Below are positions 34,343 through 42,778 of a stretch of 64,000 nt of DNA, in pieces. A program made the position numbers and the translations under genes. Under the pieces are notes generated by a model. It searched no databases. It saw only the letters and a list, made by a program, of their open reading frames with translations, and had not been told where the DNA came from. The first letter of the stretch is position 1. Each line of letters begins with the position of its first letter. The stretch spans positions 19,487-83,486 of the forward strand of contig DASSHA010000069.1 in the NCBI GenBank assembly GCA_035693145.1, written 5' to 3'. This DNA comes from DASSHA01 sp035693145 (lineage in GTDB: Bacteria > Chloroflexota > Limnocylindria > Limnocylindrales > CSP1-4).

Positions 34343-35101
34343 ATGGCACAGACGACGATCCTCGGTCGAATCGGTCAGCTCGTTCGGGCGAACGTCAACG
34401 CCCTGCTCGATCAGGCCGAAGACCCGGACAAGATGCTCGACCAGCTTGTCCGCGACTTCACGAACAACATCGCCGAGGCGCAGGACGCGGTGGCACAGAC
34501 GATCGGCAACCTGCGTCTCGCCGAGCAGGACCAGCGCGAGGCGAAGGACGCCGCCGCCGAGTGGATCGACAAGGCGCGAGCCGCATCGTCGCGCGCCGAC
34601 CAGCTTCGCGCACAGGGCAACACCGGGGAGGCCGACCGGTTCGACGAGCTCGCGAAGATCGCGATCCGTCGACAGCTCGGCCTCGACGACCAGGTCAAGA
34701 CGTTCCAGACCCAGATCGACCAGCAGACCCAGCTGGTGAACCAGCTCAAGGACGGGCTGCTCAAGCTCCAGGCCAAGCGCGAGGAGCTGGTCCAGAAGCG
34801 CGACGAGCTCGTCAGCCGGGCGAAGATGGCGCAGGCGCGGGTCGACGTCCAGAAGGCCGTCAAGAGCGTCTCGGTCATGGACCCCACGAGCGACCTCGGC
34901 CGGTTCGAGGAGCGCATCCGACGCCAGGAGGCGCTCGCGACAGGCATGGAGGAGGTTGGCCGAACGAACCTCGATGACGAGTTCGCCCAGCTCGAATCAG
35001 GCGAGGACGAGCTCGAGGTCGACGCTCGCCTGCGGGCGCTCAAGGCCGGCGACGGCTCGAACGCGGCGCAGCTCTCGAGCGGGGCCGCCACCCGAAGCTG
35101 A
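34343..35101 (+). CDS. pspA: PspA/IM30-family membrane-stress protein
   Basis: The 252-residue protein has an amphipathic N-terminal helix (MAQTTILGRIGQLVRANVNA) and a long coiled-coil with the family motif ALLDQAEDPDKMLDQLVRDF. ATG 34343 follows AAAGGAGAACCGGTC, a strong ribosome site. PspA forms ESCRT-III-like oligomers that stabilise damaged membranes. Pairing with the preceding TPM protein suggests that protein recruits or controls PspA at the membrane. Confidence 0.95.
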   Translation: MAQTTILGRIGQLVRANVNALLDQAEDPDKMLDQLVRDFTNNIAEAQDAVAQTIGNLRLAEQDQREAKDAAAEWIDKARAASSRADQLRAQGNTGEADRFDELAKIAIRRQLGLDDQVKTFQTQIDQQTQLVNQLKDGLLKLQAKREELVQKRDELVSRAKMAQARVDVQKAVKSVSVMDPTSDLGRFEERIRRQEALATGMEEVGRTNLDDEFAQLESGEDELEVDARLRALKAGDGSNAAQLSSGAATRS

Positions 35102-35216
35102 GCTCGGGCGATCCGGCCGCTGATCGGCGGTCGCCGGCTCCCGGCGGCGCGCATCGGCGTGCCCGCCGCGGCGGCCGTCGGTGTTTGTCCCGCTCAGCGG
35201 TCGGTGTGACGGCTCG

Positions 35217-36668
35217 TCAGCGGCTCGCGGCGGCACGCAGACGGACCGGCGAGACGTAGTCGCCGACGAGCGTTCGCCGCCACCACGCGCCCGACGCGCG
35301 GCGTTCGTCCCGCGTGGTGAACGCGTACCGGAACATTCGCGCCCGTACGAAGACCGGCGGCGCGTCGGGGAACGGGTTCTGGCGGAGCAGTCGCAGCGTC
35401 GCCTCGTCGCCCTCGAGCAGACGCGCGAGGAAGGCCGGGAACCAGCCCTCGGCATAGGCCGGCGAGAGCGGGATGAACCACATCAGCCAGTCGAGCCGGA
35501 GGTGATACGGGGCCACCTGCGGTGGCATCCGGCGGACGTCACCGGGCTTCCCCTTGAAGTCGTACTCGCGCCAGTCGGCGTCGTCGTGCGGATCGTCGGC
35601 GGCCGTGCCCTCGACGATGACCTCCAGGCGCTCCCGGCTGACGCTCCCGAACGCGCCGTAGGTGTTCACCAGGTGGAGCGGGTTGAAGGACGCATTCATC
35701 GCCTGGCCCGGGCTCGCCATGTTCCGGACGGGCCACCAGCTGAGGAGGGCGAGGAGGGCCGCGACGGCGACGACCGCGAAGGTGAACCATGCGGGCGTCG
35801 GTGGGTATGCCGCGGCCGGGGCGAGCGGAACGACCAGCCCGGCGAGCCCGCGAACCGTGTCGTCGCCGATGCCTGCGACGATCGCCACGATCGTCGCCCA
35901 GTTCAGCCAGGCGTAGTTGCCGGTGACCACGAGGTACAGCTGCGTCACGATCATGAGCGCGGCGGCGATGCTCGCCAGCGGTTGCGGCAGGAACAGCCCG
36001 AACGGCAGGACGAGCTGGGCGACGAAATTGCCGATCGTCTCGAGGCGATGGAACCAGGCCGGCGCGCGGTGGGCGTACCAGCTGACCGGGTTGGGCATGG
36101 GCTGGGTCTCGTGGTGGTACCGCATGCAGGTCAGGTCGCGCCAGCACGGGTCGCCGCGAAGCTTGATCAACCCGGCACCGAACTCGATCCGGAAGGCGAG
36201 CCAGCGGAACGCGACGATGACGAGCCACTGAGGCGCGACGGCGTCGTTCCCGAGGAACGCGGCGAGGAAGCCCGCCTCGAGGAGCAGGGTCTCCCAGCCG
36301 AACCCGTAGAACGTGCCGCCGACGTTCACGATCGACTGGTAGAGCGCCCAGACGACCAGCCAGACGAGCATCGTGACCGGCAGCGGCGCCTGCTCGGGGA
36401 TGCCGACGACGAGCGCCAGCGAGAGCAGTGCCCCGACCCAGGCGACGATGCGGAGCCGCCCGTCCGAATATCCGAGGTGGAACACGCTCGGCGCCCGTCG
36501 GAAGGGGACGACGGCGAGCAGCCGTCGCGCGGGCTGGAGGCCGCGCTCGCCGCAGAGGGCCGGGAACTGGCGGGCAGCGACGACGAACGCGACGACGTAG
36601 ATCAGCGCGAGCCCGCGAGCGATCAGGAAGCGGGCGATCGAATAGTCGGGTGCCGAGAGGTCCGGCAT
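35217..36668 (-). CDS. Lipase maturation factor-like polytopic membrane protein
   Basis: The 483-residue protein (ATG 36668) has about nine membrane segments and the LMF family pattern: FLIARGLALIYVVAFVVAAR, FYGFGWETLLLEAGFLAAFL, FRIEFGAGLIKLRGDPCWRD, then a C-terminal soluble part with YHLRLDWLMWFIPL. Vertebrate LMF1 helps fold dimeric lipases in the ER; bacterial members are uncharacterised but may assist folding of exported proteins. No lipase gene is adjacent. Convergent with PspA. Confidence 0.9.
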   Translation of the reverse strand: MPDLSAPDYSIARFLIARGLALIYVVAFVVAARQFPALCGERGLQPARRLLAVVPFRRAPSVFHLGYSDGRLRIVAWVGALLSLALVVGIPEQAPLPVTMLVWLVVWALYQSIVNVGGTFYGFGWETLLLEAGFLAAFLGNDAVAPQWLVIVAFRWLAFRIEFGAGLIKLRGDPCWRDLTCMRYHHETQPMPNPVSWYAHRAPAWFHRLETIGNFVAQLVLPFGLFLPQPLASIAAALMIVTQLYLVVTGNYAWLNWATIVAIVAGIGDDTVRGLAGLVVPLAPAAAYPPTPAWFTFAVVAVAALLALLSWWPVRNMASPGQAMNASFNPLHLVNTYGAFGSVSRERLEVIVEGTAADDPHDDADWREYDFKGKPGDVRRMPPQVAPYHLRLDWLMWFIPLSPAYAEGWFPAFLARLLEGDEATLRLLRQNPFPDAPPVFVRARMFRYAFTTRDERRASGAWWRRTLVGDYVSPVRLRAAASR

Positions 36669-36777
36669 GACGTCCTGAATCCTGGGCGATGGACGCTCGC
36701 CCGCGCATCGTTCCGCGGCCGATGCTGGATGACAGATGCCTGACGCAGGGGAGGTTCGGCCAGCCCTCGCCGGACTG

Positions 36778-38022
36778 TCAGTCTGGCCGGCCCCGACGGT
36801 GCGCCAGGCCGTCGCCCGCGAGCGCCCGACGGCTGACGGGCACGAACAGGCCGCCGCCGATGAGCTGGGCAAGCACGACGAGGATGAGGAGGAGCCCGGG
36901 TACCGACAGTGCGAACGCCGGGACGAGCCACTGGAAGGCCCCGATCGTCAGCGACAGGCCGCCGACCGCGATCGGCCCGCCATCCGTTGCCGAGGGCACG
37001 CTCAGCGGACGACCGCCGGATCCGGTCGGGGCCGACGGACCCGATCCCCCGGTGCCTCCGGCGGCCCCACTCCCACCGTTCGTCGGTGTCGGGCTCGGGG
37101 ACGCCGGGGGGCTCGAAGCGGTCGCCGGTGATGACGTGGGTGCCGGCGAGACCGTCGAGCTCGCCACGGGCGTGGCGGTCGGCGTCCGGCTCGGGACGGG
37201 CGTCGGCAACGGCAAGGTCGGCAACGGCAAGGTCGGCAAGGGCAACGTCGGCAGGGGCAAGGTCGGCAACGGCCCCGTCGGCATCGGGAGCGTGGCGATC
37301 GGCGTTGGCGTGGGACGCAGGGTCGGCGACGGTGTCGGCGCCGGAGTGGCCGTCGCCGCGGGTGCACCGACGCTGATCGAGACCGTCGCGGTCGACGACG
37401 ACGCGATGCCGTCGGAGACGCGGTAGCTGAACGTCCGCACGCCCACGAACGAGCCGCCCGACGTGAAGGAGAAGCTCCCGTCGGCGTTGACGTCCAACGA
37501 CCCGCTGCCGCCGCCGCTGACGAGCGTCGCCGTCAGTCCATCGCCGTCGGCGTCGGTGTCGTTCGCGAGGATCCCGGGCGCGTTGACGGACAGCGTGCGG
37601 CCGGTCCCCGCGGTATACGAATCGGCCACGGCCACCGGCGCGGCGTTCGTCACGCTGATCGACACCGTCGTCGTGTTGGAGGCCAGCAGCCCGCCGCTGA
37701 CCCGATAGGTGAACGAATCGTCGCCGACGAAGCGCGCGTTCGGCGAGTAGGTGAAGCCGCCGTTCGTGGCCAGGCTCAGCGAACCATGCCCCGTCGGGGT
37801 GACGACGACGGCGCCCGGTGCCCCGAGCAGGCTCAGGTCGAGGTCGTTTGCGAGGACGCCCTTCGCGGCCACGACGAGCACGCGATCGTGGCGTGCGGAA
37901 TACGCATCGGGCTTCGCGACCGCGACGATGCCGAGCGCCCGCGTCGGGGCGACGGTCCCGACGCTGAGGAACGCTGCCACGCTCAGCGCCGCGATGAACG
38001 GCCCGGGCCACCGGCGACGCAT
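36778..38022 (-). CDS. Surface protein with tandem bacterial Ig-like domains
   Basis: The 414-residue protein has a signal peptide and two Big_9-type Ig repeats (KPDAYSARHDRVLVVAAKGV..., ADSYTAGTGRTLSVNAPGIL then LANDTDADGDGL with calcium-type acids). A Pro/Thr/Leu repeat follows (L-P-L-P-T units) and a C-terminal membrane helix (LVPAFALSVPGLLLILVVLAQL). It is probably displayed on the surface. ATG 38022 overlaps the HD-GYP stop as TGATG, so the two are co-translated; a GTG nine codons earlier is possible but would overlap more. Confidence 0.87.
   Translation of the reverse strand: MRRRWPGPFIAALSVAAFLSVGTVAPTRALGIVAVAKPDAYSARHDRVLVVAAKGVLANDLDLSLLGAPGAVVVTPTGHGSLSLATNGGFTYSPNARFVGDDSFTYRVSGGLLASNTTTVSISVTNAAPVAVADSYTAGTGRTLSVNAPGILANDTDADGDGLTATLVSGGGSGSLDVNADGSFSFTSGGSFVGVRTFSYRVSDGIASSSTATVSISVGAPAATATPAPTPSPTLRPTPTPIATLPMPTGPLPTLPLPTLPLPTLPLPTLPLPTPVPSRTPTATPVASSTVSPAPTSSPATASSPPASPSPTPTNGGSGAAGGTGGSGPSAPTGSGGRPLSVPSATDGGPIAVGGLSLTIGAFQWLVPAFALSVPGLLLILVVLAQLIGGGLFVPVSRRALAGDGLAHRRGRPD
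37202..37276 (-). repeat. 15-bp tandem repeat encoding L-P-L-P-T units
   Basis: Four to five copies of GTCGGCAACGGCAAG (with variants) lie in the linker of the Ig-repeat surface protein. The number of copies is likely to vary between strains. Confidence 0.8.
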
Positions 38023-39833
38023 CACGCGACCCGCAGGTCCGGGGTCCACAGCCGGGCCTCGGGCTGCTCGCCGGGGAGTGGCGGATTCTCGTCGCTCCTG
38101 ATCCCGTCGACGAACGAGAGCGCGAGCGCCTCGTCGAGCTGGCTGCCGGCCGCGTCCTCGAGCCGGCGAAGCGCCACGTCGATCGAGAGGGCCTTGCGAT
38201 AGGGGCGTGTCGTCGTCATCGCCGAGAACGCGTCGGCGACGGCGAGGATCCGCGCGACGAGCGGGATCTGCTCGCCGGCGAGGCGATCGAGGTAGCCGTC
38301 GCCGTCCCAGCGCTCGTGGTGATGGCGGATCCCGGCCCGGATCAGGTCGATGTTCGGCAGGTCGCGGACGATCGCGTCGCCCAGCGCGACGTGCTGCTTG
38401 ACGATGTCGTACTCGGCGTCGGTCAGCTTGCCCGGCTTGCGAAGCAGGCCGTCCGGGATCCCGATCTTGCCGATGTCGTGGAGCAGGCCTGCGCTGTGGA
38501 TGGCGCGTCGCGCATCGGCATCGAGACCCAATCGTCCGGCGAGGAAGTCGGCATACCGGGCGACGTCCTCCGAGTGGCGTCGCGTGTACCGGTCCTTCGT
38601 GTCGACGGCGATGATGAGGCCCTGCAGGACGTCGAATGTCTGCGCGTGGGCCGAGACGGCGGGCCGAGCTTCGGCGACCAGGATCGAGTCACCGCCGCTC
38701 GCCTTGGCGGCGTCGAGCGTGACGGCCGCGATCGCGAGGAGCGTCGTCACCGACTCGCCGTTCGTCGGGAAGCTGCAGATGCCGGCGCTGACCGTGACCG
38801 GCAGCCGCTCCGACGCGCCGAAGGTGAGCTCGAGATCGGCGAGGCTCGTCCGAAGGCCTTCGAGAGCCGGTTCGAGAGCGCTCGCCGCCGCGGCAGCAGC
38901 AACGATCATGAACTCGTCCGGTCCATAGCGCGCGGCGGTCGCGCCGTCGGGCAGCCGGGCGGTCAGGAGCCGCTCGACCTCGAGCAACGCCGAGTCTCCC
39001 GCAGCGTGGCCGTACGTGTCGTTCAGCAGCCCGAAGTTGTCGAGGTCGACGATGGCGACAGCGACGCCTCCGGTGCCGTCGGCCCCGTCTCGGGCGCGTT
39101 CGAGCGCCAGCGCGAGCACTTCGACGCCTGCGCCATGGTTGAGAAGGCCTGTCAGCGGATCGCGCCTGGTCGACTCGAGCAGCTGGACCGTCTGCCGGGT
39201 GAGCCGACCCTGTGCGGTCCGGAAGATGAGGTAGAGCAGGATTCCGGTGACCAGCGCGGCCGACAGCGTGATGAGGACGACGTGGAGACGGCTCTCGTCG
39301 AGCGTCGCGAAGATCGGCGCGGCATCGCGCCAGACGGCGACGACGGCATAGACCGTGCCATCCGCGATGATCGGGAAGTACTCGCGAAGGATCTCGCCGG
39401 TCGTGGACGGCCCGAGCGGTCCGGTTTCACCGACGCCGTCGATCGACGCGTCGACGCTGCGGGCCGCGACGGCTCGCTCGAAACCGGAGTCAGGCCCGAT
39501 GGCTCGCCCGACGAGGCCGCCGTCGCTCGCCGCGAGCACGACGCCGGTCGGGCCCAGGATCGCCGCCCGGAGGATCTGACCCTGGTCGGTGATGAGCAGC
39601 AGCTGCCGGTCGAGGGCCGCCTCCCGATCGGCAGGCAGGACCGTTGAGCCGACATCGGTGCGCTGAAGGTGCAGGTTGACGAGGCTCCGCACGATCGTCG
39701 CGTCGGCCTCGACGCGCGCGCTCAGGTAGTTCGTCGAGCCGTCGAGGGTGACGAGCACGGCCTGGCCGGTCGCGGTCGCCCCGACGACCGCCAGGAACGC
39801 GCCGAACACGAGAAGCAGGAGCAGCGGCCGCAC
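38022..39833 (-). CDS. GGDEF/HD-GYP cyclic-di-GMP signalling protein with external sensor domain
   Basis: From GTG 39833 the product has 603 residues: a membrane helix, about 150 residues outside (a possible Cache-like sensor), a second helix (VVLITLSAALVTGILLYLIF), a GGDEF domain and an HD-GYP domain. GGDEF reads RYGPDEF, so the first glycine pair is altered and synthase activity is doubtful. HD-GYP keeps HSAGLLHDIGKIGIPDGLL and HHHERWDGDGY but has Leu where GYP has Pro. It probably hydrolyses or senses c-di-GMP. The 174-base leader upstream shows codon use unlike coding sequence, so I reject earlier GTG/TTG starts. Confidence 0.88.
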   Translation of the reverse strand: MRPLLLLLVFGAFLAVVGATATGQAVLVTLDGSTNYLSARVEADATIVRSLVNLHLQRTDVGSTVLPADREAALDRQLLLITDQGQILRAAILGPTGVVLAASDGGLVGRAIGPDSGFERAVAARSVDASIDGVGETGPLGPSTTGEILREYFPIIADGTVYAVVAVWRDAAPIFATLDESRLHVVLITLSAALVTGILLYLIFRTAQGRLTRQTVQLLESTRRDPLTGLLNHGAGVEVLALALERARDGADGTGGVAVAIVDLDNFGLLNDTYGHAAGDSALLEVERLLTARLPDGATAARYGPDEFMIVAAAAAASALEPALEGLRTSLADLELTFGASERLPVTVSAGICSFPTNGESVTTLLAIAAVTLDAAKASGGDSILVAEARPAVSAHAQTFDVLQGLIIAVDTKDRYTRRHSEDVARYADFLAGRLGLDADARRAIHSAGLLHDIGKIGIPDGLLRKPGKLTDAEYDIVKQHVALGDAIVRDLPNIDLIRAGIRHHHERWDGDGYLDRLAGEQIPLVARILAVADAFSAMTTTRPYRKALSIDVALRRLEDAAGSQLDEALALSFVDGIRSDENPPLPGEQPEARLWTPDLRVA

Positions 39834-40007
39834 ACGCCGGTCGGTCGTTCGCGCGCGCGAGATCCCAGTGGCCCTCCGAACCCGATCGTCAGATCCCCCG
39901 ACGATCGCCCTCCATTCGCGGGAACGACATGGGAGAGAGGTACCGGATCGGGTCTCGCGCCGCACGAGGCGGTGCCGAGCGGCACCGCGAGCGTCGCCGA
40001 ACAGCAA

Positions 40008-40036
40008 GAGACCGGCAGGTCGCCCCTGCCGGTCTC
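40008..40036 (-). terminator. Rho-independent terminator of the sigma factor gene
   Basis: Perfect 12-bp arms GAGACCGGCAGG (40008-40019) and CCTGCCGGTCTC (40025-40036), with a five-base loop. On the minus strand the hairpin is followed by TTGCTGTTCG. It lies just after the rpoD stop. Confidence 0.9.
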
Positions 40037-40058
40037 CCGGATGTTCAGCGCTCGTCGG

Positions 40059-41666
40059 TCAGGCGGCGAACTCTCGCAGCTTCCGGCTCCGCGACGGGTG
40101 ACGGAGCTTTCGCAGCGCTCTCGACTCGATCTGACGGATGCGCTCCCGGGTGAGCCCGAATTCCCGGCCGACCTCTTCGAGCGTCCGGGCATGCCCGTCG
40201 TCGAGGCCGAACCGGAGTCGGATGACGCGCTGCTCCCGGCCATCGAGGCTCGAGAGGACATGCTCGAGCTGCTCGCGGAGCATGACGTCGGTCACCGCAT
40301 CAAGCGGCGAGATGGCGTCCCGATCCTCGATCAGCTCACCGAGCTCCGTGTCCTGCTCCTCGCCGACGGGCGATCCGAGCGAGATCGGGTCCCGGCCGAG
40401 CTTCCGGATCTCCTCGACCCGCTCCGCGGTCATCGCGGTTCGAGGATCCTCGGACAGGACCGTCGCGACCTCCTCGGGCGTCGGCTCCCGACCGAGCGAG
40501 CTCGTGAGGTCACGCGTGACGCGCGCGACGCGGTTCATGGTCTCGACCATGTGGACCGGGATCCGGATCGTCCGGGACTGGTCGGCGAGGCCGCGCTGGA
40601 TCGCCTGACGGATCCACCACGTCGCGTACGTCGAGAACTTGAAGCCGCGCTCGTACTCGAACTTGTCGACCGCCCGCATGAGCCCGGCGTTGCCCTCCTG
40701 GACGAGGTCGAGGAGGCCCATCCCGTGGTTCATGTACTTCTTCGCGACGGAGACGACGAGTCGCAGGTTGGCCGAGGTCAGGTGGTCACGCGAGCGCTTT
40801 CCAAGCTCCACGAGGACGCCGTCGTTCGGTCCGTCGGTGCCCGGCCGGTATCCCATCCCGGCGAGGACGTCGGCGTCGTTGCCCGCCTCGATCCAGCGCT
40901 GGACGGCGGGCAGCGCGACGACGTCACGCGCCCAGTCGTACATGGCTCGAAGCGCGGCCTCCTCGTTCACTCCCGGCTGCCGGCGCCCGAGTGCGCCGTG
41001 GATCCAGTCGATGAGCTCGAGGAAGGCATCGGAATCGAGCCGCTCGTTGTACACGGCGCGAAGCGACCGGGCACGCTCGAGCGTCTCCCGCGCGGCATCG
41101 GTCTCCGCCGCCTTCGCGGCGTCGGCGAGCCCGAACTTCGGAGCGGTGACGAGCAGATCGCCGGCGCTGTCGTCCGCGAGCGCTGCACGAACCATCCGCT
41201 GCGCCTCAGCCGCGAACGGCAGCGCGTACTTCGGGTTCTTGGCTCGCGTCTTGGCCTCCGTGTCGTGGAGGGTCCACTCGTGGAGGTTGAGGACGGCCTT
41301 CCAGGGCTCGGACTGGATCGCCAGGCCGAGCTCCATGCCCTTCGCGAGGACGACCTCCTCCTCCGCGGTGAGGAGCGGGACACGCGCGATCTCCCGGAGG
41401 TACATCCGAACCGAATCGTCGGTGTCGGCCTCCGGCTCGGGCTCAGGCTCGTCGTCTTCCTCGGCCACGACCGCACGGGCCGGAGCGGACGGCGGGGTCG
41501 CCCCGTCGCCCACCTCGTCACCCGTTCGGGCGCTGGGCACGACTCCGGCCGCGACGGCCGGCTCGTCGGCGAGGGTTTCGAGGTCCGTCTCCTCCTCGAC
41601 CGACTCCAGGTCGGCCGCGGTGGGATCCTCGGTCACGTCAAGCGGATTGTCGAACAGCTGAATCAA
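40059..41666 (-). CDS. rpoD: RNA polymerase primary sigma factor (RpoD/SigA)
   Basis: The product is 535 residues from TTG 41666, which has GGAGCGACG just upstream. An acidic N-terminus is followed by region 1.2 (SVRMYLREIARVPLLTAEEE), a large non-conserved insert, region 2 (KFSTYATWWIRQAIQRGLAD), region 3, and region 4.2 (TLEEVGREFGLTRERIRQIE). Region 2.4 and 4.2 are fully canonical, so it should read standard -10/-35 promoters. It is monocistronic with a terminator on its 3' side and a clear promoter upstream. Confidence 0.97.
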   Translation of the reverse strand: MIQLFDNPLDVTEDPTAADLESVEEETDLETLADEPAVAAGVVPSARTGDEVGDGATPPSAPARAVVAEEDDEPEPEPEADTDDSVRMYLREIARVPLLTAEEEVVLAKGMELGLAIQSEPWKAVLNLHEWTLHDTEAKTRAKNPKYALPFAAEAQRMVRAALADDSAGDLLVTAPKFGLADAAKAAETDAARETLERARSLRAVYNERLDSDAFLELIDWIHGALGRRQPGVNEEAALRAMYDWARDVVALPAVQRWIEAGNDADVLAGMGYRPGTDGPNDGVLVELGKRSRDHLTSANLRLVVSVAKKYMNHGMGLLDLVQEGNAGLMRAVDKFEYERGFKFSTYATWWIRQAIQRGLADQSRTIRIPVHMVETMNRVARVTRDLTSSLGREPTPEEVATVLSEDPRTAMTAERVEEIRKLGRDPISLGSPVGEEQDTELGELIEDRDAISPLDAVTDVMLREQLEHVLSSLDGREQRVIRLRFGLDDGHARTLEEVGREFGLTRERIRQIESRALRKLRHPSRSRKLREFAA

Positions 41667-41769
41667 ACGTCGCTCCGAATGTGCCGGCCGAGCCGCGCCG
41701 CTCGGCGGAGAGCCATGAAGAAAAGCACGCTGCGAGCCGGGTCCCGCGCCGAACCCCGACACACGTAAG

Positions 41770-41792
41770 GGCGTGTCAAGTCTTGACACGCC
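41770..41792 (-). promoter_or_regulatory. 23-bp perfect inverted repeat at the rpoD transcript start
   Basis: Arms GGCGTGTCAAG and CTTGACACGCC are separated by one base. They lie from roughly +4 to +26 of the predicted rpoD transcript. This is where a repressor would block initiation or where a 5' hairpin would form. Confidence 0.7.
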
Positions 41793-41802
41793 GGCTCTCG
41801 AT

Positions 41803-41831
41803 ATCCTAGCCGATTCGGGCCCTCTTGACAA
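41803..41831 (-). promoter_or_regulatory. Predicted sigma-70-type promoter of rpoD
   Basis: On the minus strand, -35 TTGTCA (41831-41826) and -10 TAGGAT (41808-41803) are spaced by exactly 17 bases. TTGACA-like words also occur on the other strand here. Confidence 0.7.
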
Positions 41832-41968
41832 CCCCTCTGTCAATACTCCTGGTGAGTATTTTTCGCGATCAGATCGAGCCCGGGCAGTGGCAGCGAGGTG
41901 TCCCGATTGCAATCCCGCGGCAGCCATGATGATTTCGGCGCGAGCCGCCCGGGCGCATGTTGCACCTG

Positions 41969-42169
41969 ATGCCGTACGACGAGATCTCGGACCTTCCGCA
42001 GAGCCAGGTGGACCAGTACAGCCGCCGCCAGGAGGAAGCGTTTCGAAAGGCCTTCAACAGCGCGTTCGACGAGTACGGGGGTGACGAAAGCCGGGCGTTC
42101 GCGGTCGCGCATGCGGCCGCCAAGCGAACGCCGCGCGAAGACCCGGATACGGCCCGAAAGAGCGATTGA
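41969..42169 (+). CDS. chaB: ChaB-family protein
   Basis: The 66-residue product begins MPYDEISDLPQSQVDQYSRR and continues EEAFRKAFNSAFDEYGGDE, the classical ChaB pattern. An ATG four codons earlier (41957) is the alternative start. Named for chaA cation-transport control in E. coli, ChaB proteins are small stress-associated proteins of unproven mechanism. It is divergent from rpoD and distinct from the longer ChaB/Rho-N fusion at 8378. Confidence 0.85.
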   Translation: MPYDEISDLPQSQVDQYSRRQEEAFRKAFNSAFDEYGGDESRAFAVAHAAAKRTPREDPDTARKSD

Positions 42170-42190
42170 TCGCGGCGCGATGCTGTCGGA

Positions 42191-42517
42191 ATGGAGGCGA
42201 AGCCGCCGACGCTTGCCACTCCGTCATCCGGCGCGTTTCACTTCGGGCCGGGGCACCTGATCCTGCACGGAAACGCGCCGTTCCTCGAGGCGTTCGGACC
42301 CTCGTGCGTCGGTCAGCCGGCGCGCGAGGCGCTCGTGGACCTTCGGAGTGCGGCATTCGACCTCATGGACGAGGTCTACCGGACCGGTCGTCCACTCGCC
42401 CGGCGCGTCCGGACGCGCCTCGGGGAGCGCCGGCTGGTGGTGGCGCCGCGTCGCGACCCGGAGACGGGTGAGACCTACGGCGTGACGTCGCATCTCGCGC
42501 TCCCGCGCCGCGGCTGA
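42191..42517 (+). CDS. Small PAS-like protein
   Basis: The 108-residue protein has a single-domain alpha/beta pattern resembling a PAS fold: FHFGPGHLILHGNAPFLEAF, GQPAREALVDL and LMDEVYRTGRP, ending RRLVVAPRRDPETGETYGVT. The N-A-P-F and Y-R-T-G-R-P elements are typical of PAS-like cores. No output domain. It follows ChaB closely and may share its transcript. Ligand unknown. Confidence 0.65.
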   Translation: MEAKPPTLATPSSGAFHFGPGHLILHGNAPFLEAFGPSCVGQPAREALVDLRSAAFDLMDEVYRTGRPLARRVRTRLGERRLVVAPRRDPETGETYGVTSHLALPRRG

Positions 42518-42567
42518 CCGCGTGAGCTAGCGGACGCTGGCCCCGCCGAGCGCGCTGGCGCTCACCA

Positions 42568-42753
42568 GGTGAGTGGATCGGCGCCCCGAGAACCGGGCGA
42601 CTCTCTGCAACCATGTTTCGTCTCACGGGCTGAGCGGATCGCCGGGACAACCGCGCCATAGCGGCGCGGCAACCACGTTTCGGCTCACAGGCTGAGCAGA
42701 TCGCCCGAGTCGGCGGCGAGGCATCAGGCCGGCCGACGGTGGTGAGCGGATCG
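42568..42753. repeat. Four spaced 13-bp repeats, with a nearby duplicated 17-bp element
   Basis: GGTGAGTGGATCG (42568-42580), GCTGAGCGGATCG (42629-42641), GCTGAGCAGATCG (42691-42703) and GGTGAGCGGATCG (42741-42753) are spaced 61, 62 and 50 bases apart. Two of them lie inside longer copies, 42608-42643 and 42670-42705, that match at 32 of 36 bases. A copy of the transporter gene's last 17 bases (TCAGGCCGGCCGACGGT, 42724-42740) is also present. Confidence 0.65.
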
Positions 42754-42778
42754 ACCGAATCGGCGGTCGAAGCTTCGG

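Noticed and set aside
39833..40007. N-terminal extension of the HD-GYP protein from TTG 40007 or GTG 39965
   Set aside because: Codon third positions are unlike the gene body, no ribosome site is present, and TTG 40007 lies in the tail of the rpoD terminator.
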